A stretch of DNA of 23,523 bases from Bodo saltans (Eukaryota; Euglenozoa; Kinetoplastea; Eubodonida; Bodonidae): positions 1-23,523 of the forward strand of contig CYKH01000991.1 of the NCBI GenBank assembly GCA_001460835.1. Direction: 5' to 3'. The notes beneath the pieces were generated by a model that did no database searches, had not been told where the DNA came from, and was given only the letters and a program-made list of their open reading frames with translations. Positions 1 to 10,300 of this stretch are shown here, piece after piece (the first letter of the stretch is position 1; each line of letters starts with the position of its first letter). The translations under genes were made by a program, and so were the position numbers.

Positions 1-65
1 CGGCCCCCCCCGCCAAGCCCGCTGCCCCCGCCGCGAAGCCCGCCGCCAAGACCGCCAAGAAGTAG
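1..65 (+). CDS. C-terminal end of an Ala/Pro/Lys-rich protein, possibly ribosomal protein eL19 (partial)
   Basis: Only the last 20 complete codons are present; the frame is open from the window edge to TAG at 63-65. The visible tail is made only of Ala, Pro, Lys and one Thr and ends KPAAKTAKK. Kinetoplastid eL19 carries a long Ala/Pro/Lys C-terminal extension of this kind, and an eL19 gene begins at the other end of the window on the same strand. A second copy of eL19 is therefore a reasonable guess. Histone H1 or another ribosomal protein with a lysine-alanine tail would look the same over so few residues. The coding status is likely; the identity is open. The codons are strongly G/C-ending, as in the highly expressed eL19 at 23260. 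Confidence 0.55.
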   Translation, partial: APPAKPAAPAAKPAAKTAKK

Positions 66-368
66 ATGATTACTGACGCGGCAATGAAGGACGATTCTCT
101 GTAATCTCCCTTTATTCGTAACTTTTTTTTTTTGGTGAAACCTGTCGCTCGAGAGACAAAAGCTTTTGCGTTGAGGTGCTTTTGCTCCTTCATCGAGTTC
201 GCGGTTTCTCTTGATTGTGATTTTTTCTTAAGCGAAGTGTGTGAATGATGGGGGGGAAGAAGCAGAATGGCACTTTGCATGGTAGTTCTCCATTGTCACC
301 AATTTTCCGGAATTAATCAATCTATTTTTCTTTGCGTCCATAAAAGAAAGATTTATTTTGTAGTAGAA
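66..368 (+). other. Intergenic spacer: 3' UTR of the upstream gene and splice signal of the next
   Basis: No convincing gene is seen. The stretch holds an 11-base T run at 123-133, further T-rich tracts near 176-190 and 205-229, and a G run at 250-256. In kinetoplastids such spacers carry the 3' UTR of one gene and the polypyrimidine/AG signal of the next. The upstream ATGs at 245, 248 and 267 lie before the last pyrimidine tract, so they would be removed from the mature mRNA if splicing occurs near 346-363. Confidence 0.5.
320..363 (+). promoter_or_regulatory. Probable trans-splice acceptor region of the small zinc-finger gene
   Basis: A pyrimidine-rich stretch (about 321-339) is followed by AG dinucleotides at 345-346, 349-350 and 362-363, just before the ATG at 369. 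The exact AG cannot be chosen by eye; any of them gives a leader of 5 to 22 bases. This tract decides the start codon, because the longer reading from 267 would be cut through. Confidence 0.45.
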
Positions 369-704
369 ATGTCTCATGCAACCTCAGACTTGGAGTTCTT
401 CATGTGCGATATGTGCCGTGTGTATGTGCACCGAGATATTTACTGCAACCACCGTAGAGAGTGCAAAGGTTTAGACTCCAAAGAACTGAAAAAAGGTGAA
501 GTGAATGCCCTTAGTGAAGCGATCGGAAAAACTTGTCGAGCAACGCACCTTAACGGCGCCACAGCTGTGCCGCTACAGCGTGTTGAGAAAATTGGAGAAA
601 GTAAACGACGCCACAAGATCGCCGATGAATATGTGCGAGAAAAGGATGAAATCTTAAAGCAGCGGATGGAGAACGCCGCTGATCTCCTAGCGCTGCTCGA
701 GTAG
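369..704 (+). CDS. Small C2HC zinc-finger-like protein, function unknown
   Basis: The product has 111 residues from the ATG at 369 to TAG at 702-704. Near the N-terminus it has C13-x2-C16-x11-H28-x3-C32, a spacing close to the single C2HC knuckles of ZC2HC1-like proteins, which bind one zinc ion. The rest is charged: about residues 70-111 are rich in Lys, Arg and Glu and look helical or coiled-coil, ending in a leucine-rich stretch (ADLLALLE). No signal peptide or membrane segment is seen. The same frame is open back to an ATG at 267, which would add 34 hydrophobic, cysteine-containing residues. I prefer 369 because a pyrimidine tract with candidate splice AGs lies inside that extension, and because the added residues look like translated non-coding sequence. 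I do not recognise the family. It could be a conserved kinetoplastid hypothetical protein; role and location are unknown. Confidence 0.6.
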   Translation: MSHATSDLEFFMCDMCRVYVHRDIYCNHRRECKGLDSKELKKGEVNALSEAIGKTCRATHLNGATAVPLQRVEKIGESKRRHKIADEYVREKDEILKQRMENAADLLALLE

Positions 705-1312
705 CAGTAAATTAGAGAGAGAGAAGAAGTAGAACGGGAGACACAGTGATGGAGGAGAAACTTCAAAAAAAGACTTCTCGAATGTTTTCCCAGGATCGCA
801 GAGCAGTTTCATCAGTTGTGTCGCGTGCAATTTTGTTACAATATTACAAAATAGGGAACCTTCCACCTTGATCGACTTTACGATATTATCTCAACACCCC
901 TTTAAGTGCCTGTGCTTTTCTTTCTTTCTTTCTTCTTCAACACGCATATACACGGTTCACAGGGCATTGCCGCTCTACAAACGGCAAGTCCGCATTTCCT
1001 GTTCATCCAAACAGGGAAATACTCCTCGGCGTCAACGAGGAATTGCGAGAAAGAACAAAATAGCAAAGTTCAAACGTGGTAATCTTGAGAGGAAGGTCCG
1101 GCGCTTTCTTATTGTAATTCTCCTAGGTTCGGCGCTGCCGAGCACTTGCACAACACCTCGCTTCTTGTAAATACAGACACAGCTCAGAAGCGTAAACAAT
1201 TGTGACAAGTCCATTCGCAGACCTATCAGCTATCTTCTAACACTTACCCATAGCAGACCCCTACCATATTCAAAAAAAAGACCACTGCACAGCCAGCGAC
1301 GCAAAACAACAA
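705..1312 (+). other. Non-coding spacer with an ATG-free leader of the giant gene
   Basis: Bases 705-784 still contain ATGs and are probably 3' UTR of the zinc-finger gene. From 785 to 1312 there is no ATG in any frame, although several would be expected by chance over 528 bases. This fits a long 5' leader selected to lack upstream starts. A weak open stretch at 868-1170 begins with TTG, not ATG, and is not called a gene. The last 40 bases before the ATG at 1313 are A-rich, as in many 5' leaders. Confidence 0.55.
915..962 (+). promoter_or_regulatory. Polypyrimidine tract and trans-splice acceptor for the giant surface-protein gene
   Basis: A pure C/T run at 915-938 built on a TTTC repeat is followed, without an intervening AG, by CAG ending at 962. 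This is the strongest splice-acceptor-like signal upstream of the giant gene. It would give a 5' leader of about 350 bases (963-1312). A second, weaker candidate is the pyrimidine-rich stretch at 1230-1250 before AGs near 1253-1256. Confidence 0.55.
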
Positions 1313-4300
1313 ATGACACCACAAACATTCATCGCCGTCATCTTGTGTACAATCACACTTTTTCCTAGAATAACAGCATCACCAACAACATCATTATCTA
1401 GCAACCGCTACACCCACTCAACAACAAAAAGCGATTCCGGATCGGTCTCGGGCACTCGCTCGGGAAGCGCGTCGCTGACGGCGTCGGCCACCAGCAGCGC
1501 CTCTGGCACTGTGTCGTGGTCCGTGTCGTCATCCGCGTCGAGGAGCGCATCTGCGAGCACGTCGCTGAGCGCGTCCATGTCGAAGACCGCGTCGGCTTCA
1601 TCGACGCAGACCGACAGCGCGTCGTCGACGGCCTCGAACAGCGGGTCCACCAGTGCAAGCACCAGCGCCTCCGCCAGCACGACGACGACCTCGAGCGCCA
1701 GTGCTTCCGCAAGCCCGTCCACCAGCGCGTCGACCACAACGAGCGCGTCCGATTCCGGATCGGTCTCGGGCACTCGCTCGGGAAGCGCGTCGCTGACGCC
1801 GACCAGCAGTGTGTCACCAAGCGTATCAGGAAGTCCAAGTGAGACGTTTTCGGCTTCGCCATCGGTTTCGAATTCGCTAAGCTTTTCTATCTCACCAACT
1901 TTAAGTGCTTCTCCGAGTGGGTCCTTATCGGCATCAAGCAGCGATAGTAATAGTGTGAGCGTTTCTCAAAGTCCAACAGTTTCTGGTTCGATCAGCGCTT
2001 CATTTAGTGCTTCTGTGAGTGTGTCCATTTCACTTTCTGCATCCTTGTCGGCGTCTGTGTCACTTTCTAGTAGCCCGTCGTTTTCCGTGAGTCCTACCGC
2101 CAGTTTTTCACCTTCAGCGTCGCTTTCGCTTTCACCTTCTGGGAGCGATTCGCCTTCCGTGAGCACTTCAATTTCTTCCACGTGGACCGGCAGTCCTAGC
2201 ACTTCGTTGTCTCCCTCTGGAAGTATCAGCGCATCACCCTCAGACTCACTGTCGCCAACCACATCCATGTCACCAACTCGTTCGACGTCACCATCATTCT
2301 CGGTTTCTGGGTCACTCTCCGCATCGGGAAGCCCATCGCTGAGTATTTCCCCTTCGAATAGTGATTCTTCTAGTCGAACGGAGAGCGATTCACCGTCCTT
2401 GTCAACTTCGCTAAGTGGGTCGATGACGGAATCCACAACGGCTTCGATGTCACCAACGGAGTCTGTGAGCCCCAGTTCGAGCAGCTCGCCGACATTCTCT
2501 GAGAGCCAGACACCATCGTTAACGGAATCGCCCAGCACATCGTCATCGCCGTCTTTGTCGGTGAGCAGCTCTCCGTCAAGCACTGCATCACCAACGTTGA
2601 CATTTAGCCCATCGTCTTCGCTTTCTGAATCACCTTCGATGTCCGTTTCTCCCAGCTCAACGAGTTCTCCGTCTTCCACTATGTCTGAATCCTTTTCCAT
2701 GCAGCAGTCCCTGTCTGAGAGCTCGTCCCTCAGTCTCACTGCTACGACAAGTGCAACAACGTCGCAAAGCGCCACTACGTCGTTTTCGACATCCATGTCG
2801 ATGTCAATGAGCCTTACATTCAGCTACACATCCTCTGGTTCCGTTACCACGACCCAATCAGAGTCCCTGTCCACGACTGCGAGCTCGTCTGTGTCAATGT
2901 CAGCCTCGGATGAAATCTCCGAGTCTCACACACCTACTCAAAGTGCGTCTCCTTCGTTTGAAAGCACTGTGTCCAGAACGGTTGGCACGCTGACGTCAGA
3001 GGAATCGTCGTCTGCCACGTTTTCACAATCATTAACGGGAAGCGCCACTTCATCAGTGTCCAAGACAGAATCTAGCACTGCAAGTACCTCACAAACCGCC
3101 TCGTCATCTCAGACGACAGAGTACACAATGACGTCGACGCTCACTAGCACACCGTCTCGCTCTGCTTCCGAAACGAGCGAAACTAGCGCTTCGTACACGC
3201 AGTCCAATTCATTGTCGTACTCGAACTCTTTGTCCCTCACGTACTCCGCAACTCCTACTAATGAAGTGTCACCGTCCACAACCTTCTCCGAGTCTCCCTC
3301 CGCTTCATTGAGCCCCACGGAGACCTCATCTCCGTCAGCAACCGGGAGCGCCACACCGACCATCACCACAGCTTCGGAATCCTTGACCATTTCACGCGAT
3401 CCTTTCCGACCAGGGCTTATCAATATCATTCCCGACATGAATGCAAGTCACACAAACTACTCAGCTGATCACGTCATGATCATCACCCTGCAAAAGGACC
3501 AAGGGTGGACGTCTGTTGGATTCTGGACCTCGTTCTCCAACGGCACGAACGTGACAGAAATCAATCTGATTGAAACTCGTGAAGGCTTCTATGTGTACAG
3601 TGTTGTGGATCTCGACTATGAGCGCACGTACACCAAGCACTTGGATTGTAAAGACTACTTCCCGTGCTACATCAACTTGACCAGCCCGATAGACGCCGGT
3701 ATGCATCGAGTCACGTTCTTCTTCAACTACAAACTGGGTGGCCAAAATAACACTCGGCCGAGCATGGCACTGTACGTCAACAAAGTCCTTGATCCCCATC
3801 CCATTCCCGCAGCGCTTCAAGTGATTGACTATCTTTTCCCGCCCACTATTGCCTACGCCACACCATTGGAGATTCAAGTTCAACAAATTACCGCTGATGG
3901 AAGTACGGTTCCCTTTGATCAATTCGGCGCTCCGGGTGAAGGGGAAACGGCAACACTTGTTCTTGCGCCACGTGATCCGCTAAGTCGCTGTGAGTCCGTT
4001 TCAGTTGGAGGCATCCAATCGTTAACGATTTCAGACTTTACCACTCAGATTGGTTGCTTTATCGGTGGGATCACTCTTACCGGTGGAGTTTACACGAGAA
4101 CAGATCCCAACGACGCGACCTCACGAGTGTACCTACCCCTGCAGCCACGAGCGACGCAAGTACTTCACTGCCCTAATATTGTCATTGGTCCCCAAGCTTC
4201 CTATGGCATCCACTTTGCACCGTACAGTGCGCCGCATGCACCAGTGATCACTCCCACCGAACAGTTCGCCCAAATATCTCACGCCCAAATGATGAGCGGT

Positions 4301-7300
4301 ATCCGACAATTTGAAGCGCGCAGTGCAAACTATCGAGATCCCAACATGATGTGGTGGGCCAACGCGTCTCAATATCGCCCCTTCGTCCCCACTAGTCCGT
4401 CAGACGACGTGCTCATTGGTGGCACCGTACGATGGATTGCGTCCAGCCCAATTGCAACGTTTGTGTGGCTAGGAGAGCACGCATGCCGCGTCGTGCCGGA
4501 TGACGATAGCATTGTAGATGAATACGGGCGTCAAATTGTGCTGTTTAGTAACGCGGCGCTAGAAACCATCACGAACGGTGGTTGTGAGATCGTCTGCGTG
4601 TTTCGGAACGTAGACCTCAACATCCCTCGGCAAGGGCTTCTCCGTTTAGAGCTGTTGTATCAACCAGCGTCCCTCCCGCATCCCATTGTCGTTCCCATCA
4701 CGACGTTCTACATGAATAGCGGCCTACCAGTGGCACTATTGGTCTCGCGCCAAGGATTGTGGAGTCACCCCTTTTCTCCACATCCAGAATCCTCGACGAG
4801 CTCTTGGCAGCGCGTGCGTGTCTACATGCCTCACACCTGCGTGGAGCTTGTCCTTCAAGACTTATTTGGGAACCTAGTGCCGGCCCCACCGAGCACCTCA
4901 GTGTCCTTGTACACCAACGTGTCGCGCAGTCAACAGCACCCGCTGACGAAGTTCGTTGGAACGACTTGGTCGAACGGCACCGTCTACGAACGCATCTGCA
5001 ACTGGACACTGCCAGTCAACCTCTCAACTGTCACGGCACAAACCAACAATGCCCTCGTGGAGCGGCATGTTGTCGTGTCCGTCACCCAGCCTGGTGGCGG
5101 TACGAAGCAACTGAACGTGTCGGTTCCCGTGGAGTTGGTCACGCAGGCAACCTGCCTGACTTCCCTCACGATGGTGCGGCTGGTAGGATGTACCTCATGC
5201 AACTCTTCGCACGACCTGTGTGATTGCAGTATCGTATCGCGCATCACCGGTCTCGTACAACCAGTCGATACTGCGCCCATTGACAATATTCAAATTCAAG
5301 GCCGCCCATGTCTGTTCGGAACCGTTGGTGTCCCCCCGAACGGGATTGGATATCTTGACGTCAGTCAGTGTGCGGTGGCAGAATATCCCAATCTGCTTTC
5401 CAACGTACCGGCCATCCGCCCCACTGGGCTTACCGTTCTTCAAAGCTCTGGTCGGTACGTGGACTCTCCCGCCAACATCTACCTCAGGCCATACGCCAGT
5501 TCTGACCTTCAAATATTTCAACTCCTTGGCTGTAACGACACAAGAGCTAGCCCCTCCATTGCTGACTGTGATGTGACTGGTGCGACAACGAACATCACAA
5601 TCATTGGTCAAAACTTCCTTGCCGACTACGGTGTGCGTGTCACGACAACCTTTTCTGGGCCGAGTTTGTGTGCATCGGTTCAGTTTGTCAACTCCTCCTG
5701 CATGATCGCATCTGGATGCAAAGGCTTTGGCTTGGACGGCGTTGTCTCATTCTACCCTCTTGGGGATTCCAATCAAGACATCATCCCCGCCAACGTCCAT
5801 AACTGCACCGTTTCATTCTTTGTTCGATTTGAAGACGAATGCCCCAGAGATGCTCTCACCGGAACGCTTTGCTCAGGAAATGGTGCGTGCGACCAGTACA
5901 CAGGTTTGTGCAATTGCTTCACCGACGATGTCAACGGATTCTGGTCTGGTGCATCGTGCGACGTGTGTACCACCTTTTACAACAACAGCTTCCGATGTAT
6001 CACAGCATGCCCCATCGGGGAGGGAGGTTTCCCTTGCTCCAACCGAGGAGAGTGCTTCGACGGTGTTTGTGTTTGTACGGATTCCACTGCTACCGGCTTA
6101 GCGTGTGAGCGGGAGTGCGCAACGACCACGGACATGCCCTGTTCTGGCCACGGCACTTGCACAAGCGATGAGACATGTGACTGCTACAGCGACGGGTTCT
6201 TAGGGTACTACAACGGAACGTCTTGCGCCTCGTGCGCAACCGGCTGGAGTGGCGATGGCTGCACCACCGCGTGTCCTCTTGGAGCCAACAACCTTGTCTG
6301 CAACGGACATGGAGAATGCTACAATGGCGCGTGTATGTGCGTATCTGGTTACTGCGGTGCTGCGTGCGCATCATCGACGAACTGTGACACCTCTACGACA
6401 ACAAACTCTTCCGTTTGTGCCAACGACTGCAACGGGCACGGTGTATGCGACACGGCTCGCGCTGTGTGCCTCTGTGAAGGGGACTACGGTGGCGAAGATT
6501 GCAGTGGCGTCTGTCCAGACCTTGGTCGATGCTCTGGGCACGGTGCGTGCGTTGATGATGGATATTTGTGCCTCTGTTCTCCTCGTTACAGTGGTTACGA
6601 TTGCTCCGTCACATGCCCCGGCTATGTCGCGGCCACAGGTGAAACTTGCAACGGCCACGGTGTGTGTAGCAAACCTGGCGACTTTACTCTTCCTCAGTGC
6701 ACGTGCCTTGAGGGCTACGTCATGAGTGACTGCAGCGTGGCATGCTCATGCGGGGAGCATGGATCGTGCCAAGCTGACGGCACGTGTCTCTGCGACGCGA
6801 CGGACCGCCTTGGCTACTGGTCTGGTAGCGTTTGCCAAACGTGCGCTGCCTTCGCTGCTGGTGTCAGGTGCGATGTCGTGTGCCCGCACAACTCGACCAC
6901 GACGTGCAGCGGCAACGGAGAATGCACCGCCAGCGGTTGCGGCTGCTTCCACAGTGCATCTACAGGATATTGGGCAGGAACCAACTGCTCGTCATGTCAA
7001 CCTGGCTTCTATGGTGCGCAATGCAAATCAGAATGTCCGGGTGGGTCGTGTTTGGTCTGCACGGGACACGGCACGTGTTCCGACGGCACTACCGGGACTG
7101 GTGTCTGCAAATGCAACACAAACTGGACCGGCACCAACTGCAGCAGCTGCATCGCTGGGCACTACGGCGCGAACTGCTCATCGTTGTGCCCAGCCTCCTG
7201 CGGCCGTGCTGGTAATTGCTCATCAGGCCCTACGGGCACAGGAGAATGTATCTGCACCTCTGGTTTCGCACTCGACAGCACGTCCCAATGTAACATCTGC

Positions 7301-10300
7301 GCTGCAGGACACTTCGGCGACCGCTGCTTTGGTTGCAACACCGACGCGTCTGGGAATATTTGCTCTGCAAGAGGTTCGTGCGTGTTGGACTCGTCCACTG
7401 GAAATGGAATGTGCAATTGCACTGCCCCTTACGGAGGTTCTATTTGTCAATATCAATGCCCTGTCTTTTTATCCCTTACTTGTGGCACAACAACCGCAAG
7501 CTCGTGCATTGCGGACACTGTTTGTGTTTGTTCTGGCAACTTTCTTCTTTCAAGCGGCACCTGCTCCAAGTGCGTTGCCGGGTACTACGGCAAGTCCTGT
7601 ACCGCAGTGTGTCCCGCCTGCGTCAACGGTGTGTGCAGCGCTGGCCCCACAGGAAGTGGTCTTTGTGTCTGCAACAGCGGCTTCTGGGGACGACTCTGCT
7701 CGGAGGAGTGCCCTGGCGGTAGCAGCAACCCGTGCTCCGGGCATGGCGTGTGCAACACCACCTCAGGTACCTGCAGCTGCGACGCAAGTTCCGTGGGAGG
7801 GTTCTACACAGGTACCACGTGTAGCACTTGCCTCGCGACATACCAATCCACCAACTGCACGATCCCGTGCCCCGTCGACGCATCGTCGAGTATTTGCTCA
7901 GGTAGAGGGACCTGCAACAATGGTGTGTGCTCCAACTGCGTCGCCAAGTCGACAGATTTCTACAGCACCTACTGCGGGAGCCAATGCACGGTTGCAGGTC
8001 GATCGTGCTTCACCTTTGTCAACAACTGTCCAGAGGGGCTTTTCGGCTCATCTTGCCAGTTTCTCTGCCCCGGCGTCACGTCTGCGAACGGCTCTAACAG
8101 TTGCAACAACAACGGCTTCTGCAGTCCTGATACAGGTTACTGCAGCTGCTTCGGCGGCTACTTCGGCTCCTCGTGCAGCGACACGTGCCCCAAAGGGCTT
8201 GCGTACAACGTCAACGCCTCCACCAACATCACCACCGCGTGCAGCACACAGGGAACGTGTCTTCTCGGTGCATGCGTGTGCGACTATGGCTTCTACGGTT
8301 CTGCATGCGACAAGGTCGGTCCCGGCGGTGTCGGTGATATTTGTTTGCTTCGAGGAACAATGCAGAACGATGGTGCCTGTGAGTGCAATGAGGGTTACTA
8401 CGGAACATCTTGCGAACTACTGTGTCCTGGTATGGCGTCGAGCGGCCTTTCTTGCAACGGCAACGGAAACTGCGCATCAACTGGTACCTGTGTCTGCTAC
8501 AATAGTCCTGTCTTAGGCTACTTCCAAGGAGCGGACTGCAGTCTGTGTCGCAACGGTTATGGAGGTGGCGTCTGCCTCCAGACCTGCAACCCTGCATCAA
8601 GCATCACCGTTGGCGCCCAGTGCTCCTGCTTCCCTGGGTTCTGGGGAACGTACTGCTACGATGAATGTCCGGGAAAGCGTGAAGTGTCGTCATTTGAATC
8701 CACCTACTGCAACGAGCACGGTACTTGCTACGACGGGTACTCGGGCAACGGATCCTGTGCGTGTGACGCTAGCTACTACGGGACCAACTGCAGCATTCGA
8801 TGCACCACACTCCTTTGCAACGCAGCCGGACTCCTTATGACCATGTGCAATAGCAGTGGGTCTTGTGTGTGCCTTGAAACAGCGACGCAGCATTGGGATG
8901 GCAGCACATGCAGCGTGTGCAAGTTTGGGTACTGGGGAGATTATTGCGACTCGGTTTGTGATTGCTCCAACAACGGAGCTTGCGCAAAGGAGTCCGGTGT
9001 CTGCCAATGCTACAGCGATAGTGTCCATGGGTTCTGGACTGGGACCACGTGCTCACAGTGTCAGAGTAGTTACGTTGGTACACAGTGCAATGCGCTTAAC
9101 GTGATTATGACATTGGACACGTCACAGACCGCTGCGTTCCCTGCAGCATTTGACCACTCCACGTCCGCTGCTGTGTACTTCTTGGATGCGGACAACGATC
9201 GCACGTACGCCGGTAACAATCCACTTGTGGTCTATGAAACATCGACTCACAACCTCATCGGAACATTGTCCCTCACGTTTGACGAATCCAGTGATTCTAG
9301 CGCCACGCTGGTGTCGTACCTAATTACGTACAACGACACGTACCTCACCCTCCAGACCACAAACTACGTCACGACCAGGCAGCGTTACTTCATCCCCCGC
9401 ATCGGTCTCACCTCAATCTCCGATGCTGACGTCATCGTAGATCCGAGCTCGTCGACTAGTTCCCCCCAAGTTTTTGTCTTCGGTGGGGGTTCCTCATCCC
9501 TTACCTACGGTCAGCGCCGGCGTTTCGAATTGTTAACGCTGATTGACACCACGTCCACTGCCATCGGCATCGACGGGTCGTGGCGCATTGACGTCACCGG
9601 AGGAGGCCCCATTATCATCTCAATGGATGATGTGAATGTGGTGTACGAAATTCCATTCACTGCTCACAGTTTCGCAACCGTCTCGAGTGCCTCTATTCTG
9701 AAGAGCCGTGGCCTTGCGATCGTCACAGGGATTTCATCTGTCACAAGTGAATGGCAGATTATCAGAATTCGTAATATTGACCCGCTTGACAACGGTGTGT
9801 CTTTGGTCGTACTGACTGTCTCGTTCCTAGACATCGCCATATCCCAATGCATTCTTCCCTCGTTGTGCCCTGAGGTTCTGCGATGCGACGATGCGGCAAC
9901 CGGATCGTACATCTACTGCATCTTCGCCTATGAGTCTGGCCCGCTATTTGTCCGCGTGACCGATGGCATCACTCTGGTCAGTCAATGGACAACAACGTCT
10001 GTGCTGATCACCGGAACCACGTCCACGTACTCGATCACCGCCGCCACGTATTCGGAAGAGCTTGGCTACGGTTTCTTGGGGTACCAAGTCGTGGATACCG
10101 CAACCCCTGGGCAGATTATCAAAATGAACACCGTCGACGTCAGTGTCAGTAGTGTCTACGAGTTGATCGTGACCGAGACCGCCTCGAGCTTCACTCTCGA
10201 CACTGTGACCCGCCGCCTTGCCGTCGTTGTGTTATCCCCCATCGGCATTCGTGTGATCACCCTGCAATTCTTTGGAGTTCGCTCCGTGAGTCCCTACGTC

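Larger units (their letters stand above)
1376..3390 (+). repeat. Low-complexity Ser/Thr-rich coding region (mucin-like stalk)
   Basis: Over about 2 kb, roughly every second codon is serine, with Ala, Thr, Pro, Val and Leu between (patterns such as SASxSxS, SPSxSxS). No single long unit is repeated throughout; short motifs recur in degenerate form. From 1433 to about 1800 serine codons are mostly AGC/TCG and neighbours GCG/ACG; after 1800 TCA, TCT and AGT become frequent. Regions like this usually form extended O-glycosylated stalks (family knowledge). The strong codon bias is what leaves long open frames on the opposite strand. Confidence 0.85.

Noticed and set aside
868-1170. 100-codon open frame upstream of the giant gene
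   Set aside because: It begins with TTG; there is no ATG in it. It overlaps the polypyrimidine tract and splice AG at 915-962, and the translation has no recognisable feature.
1432-1798. CRISPR or transposon terminal repeats
   Set aside because: Only two direct copies inside a coding frame, spaced by whole codons, without inverted ends or a transposase; fits intragenic duplication.
1966-2796. 276-codon open frame on the minus strand, acidic translation
   Set aside because: It is a mirror of the Ser-codon-rich mucin region (TCN/AGY read backwards); its Glu/Asp/Gly/Val-only composition and lack of splice signal make it a shadow. The same applies to the minus-strand frames at 1398-1862.
6726-8516. 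596-codon open frame on the plus strand in another frame over the EGF array
   Set aside because: Ala/Thr/Arg/Val-rich translation with no domain. It arises because the Cys/Gly/Asn/Thr codons of the EGF repeats avoid stops in the shifted frame. The EGF frame has clear domain structure and continues on both sides.
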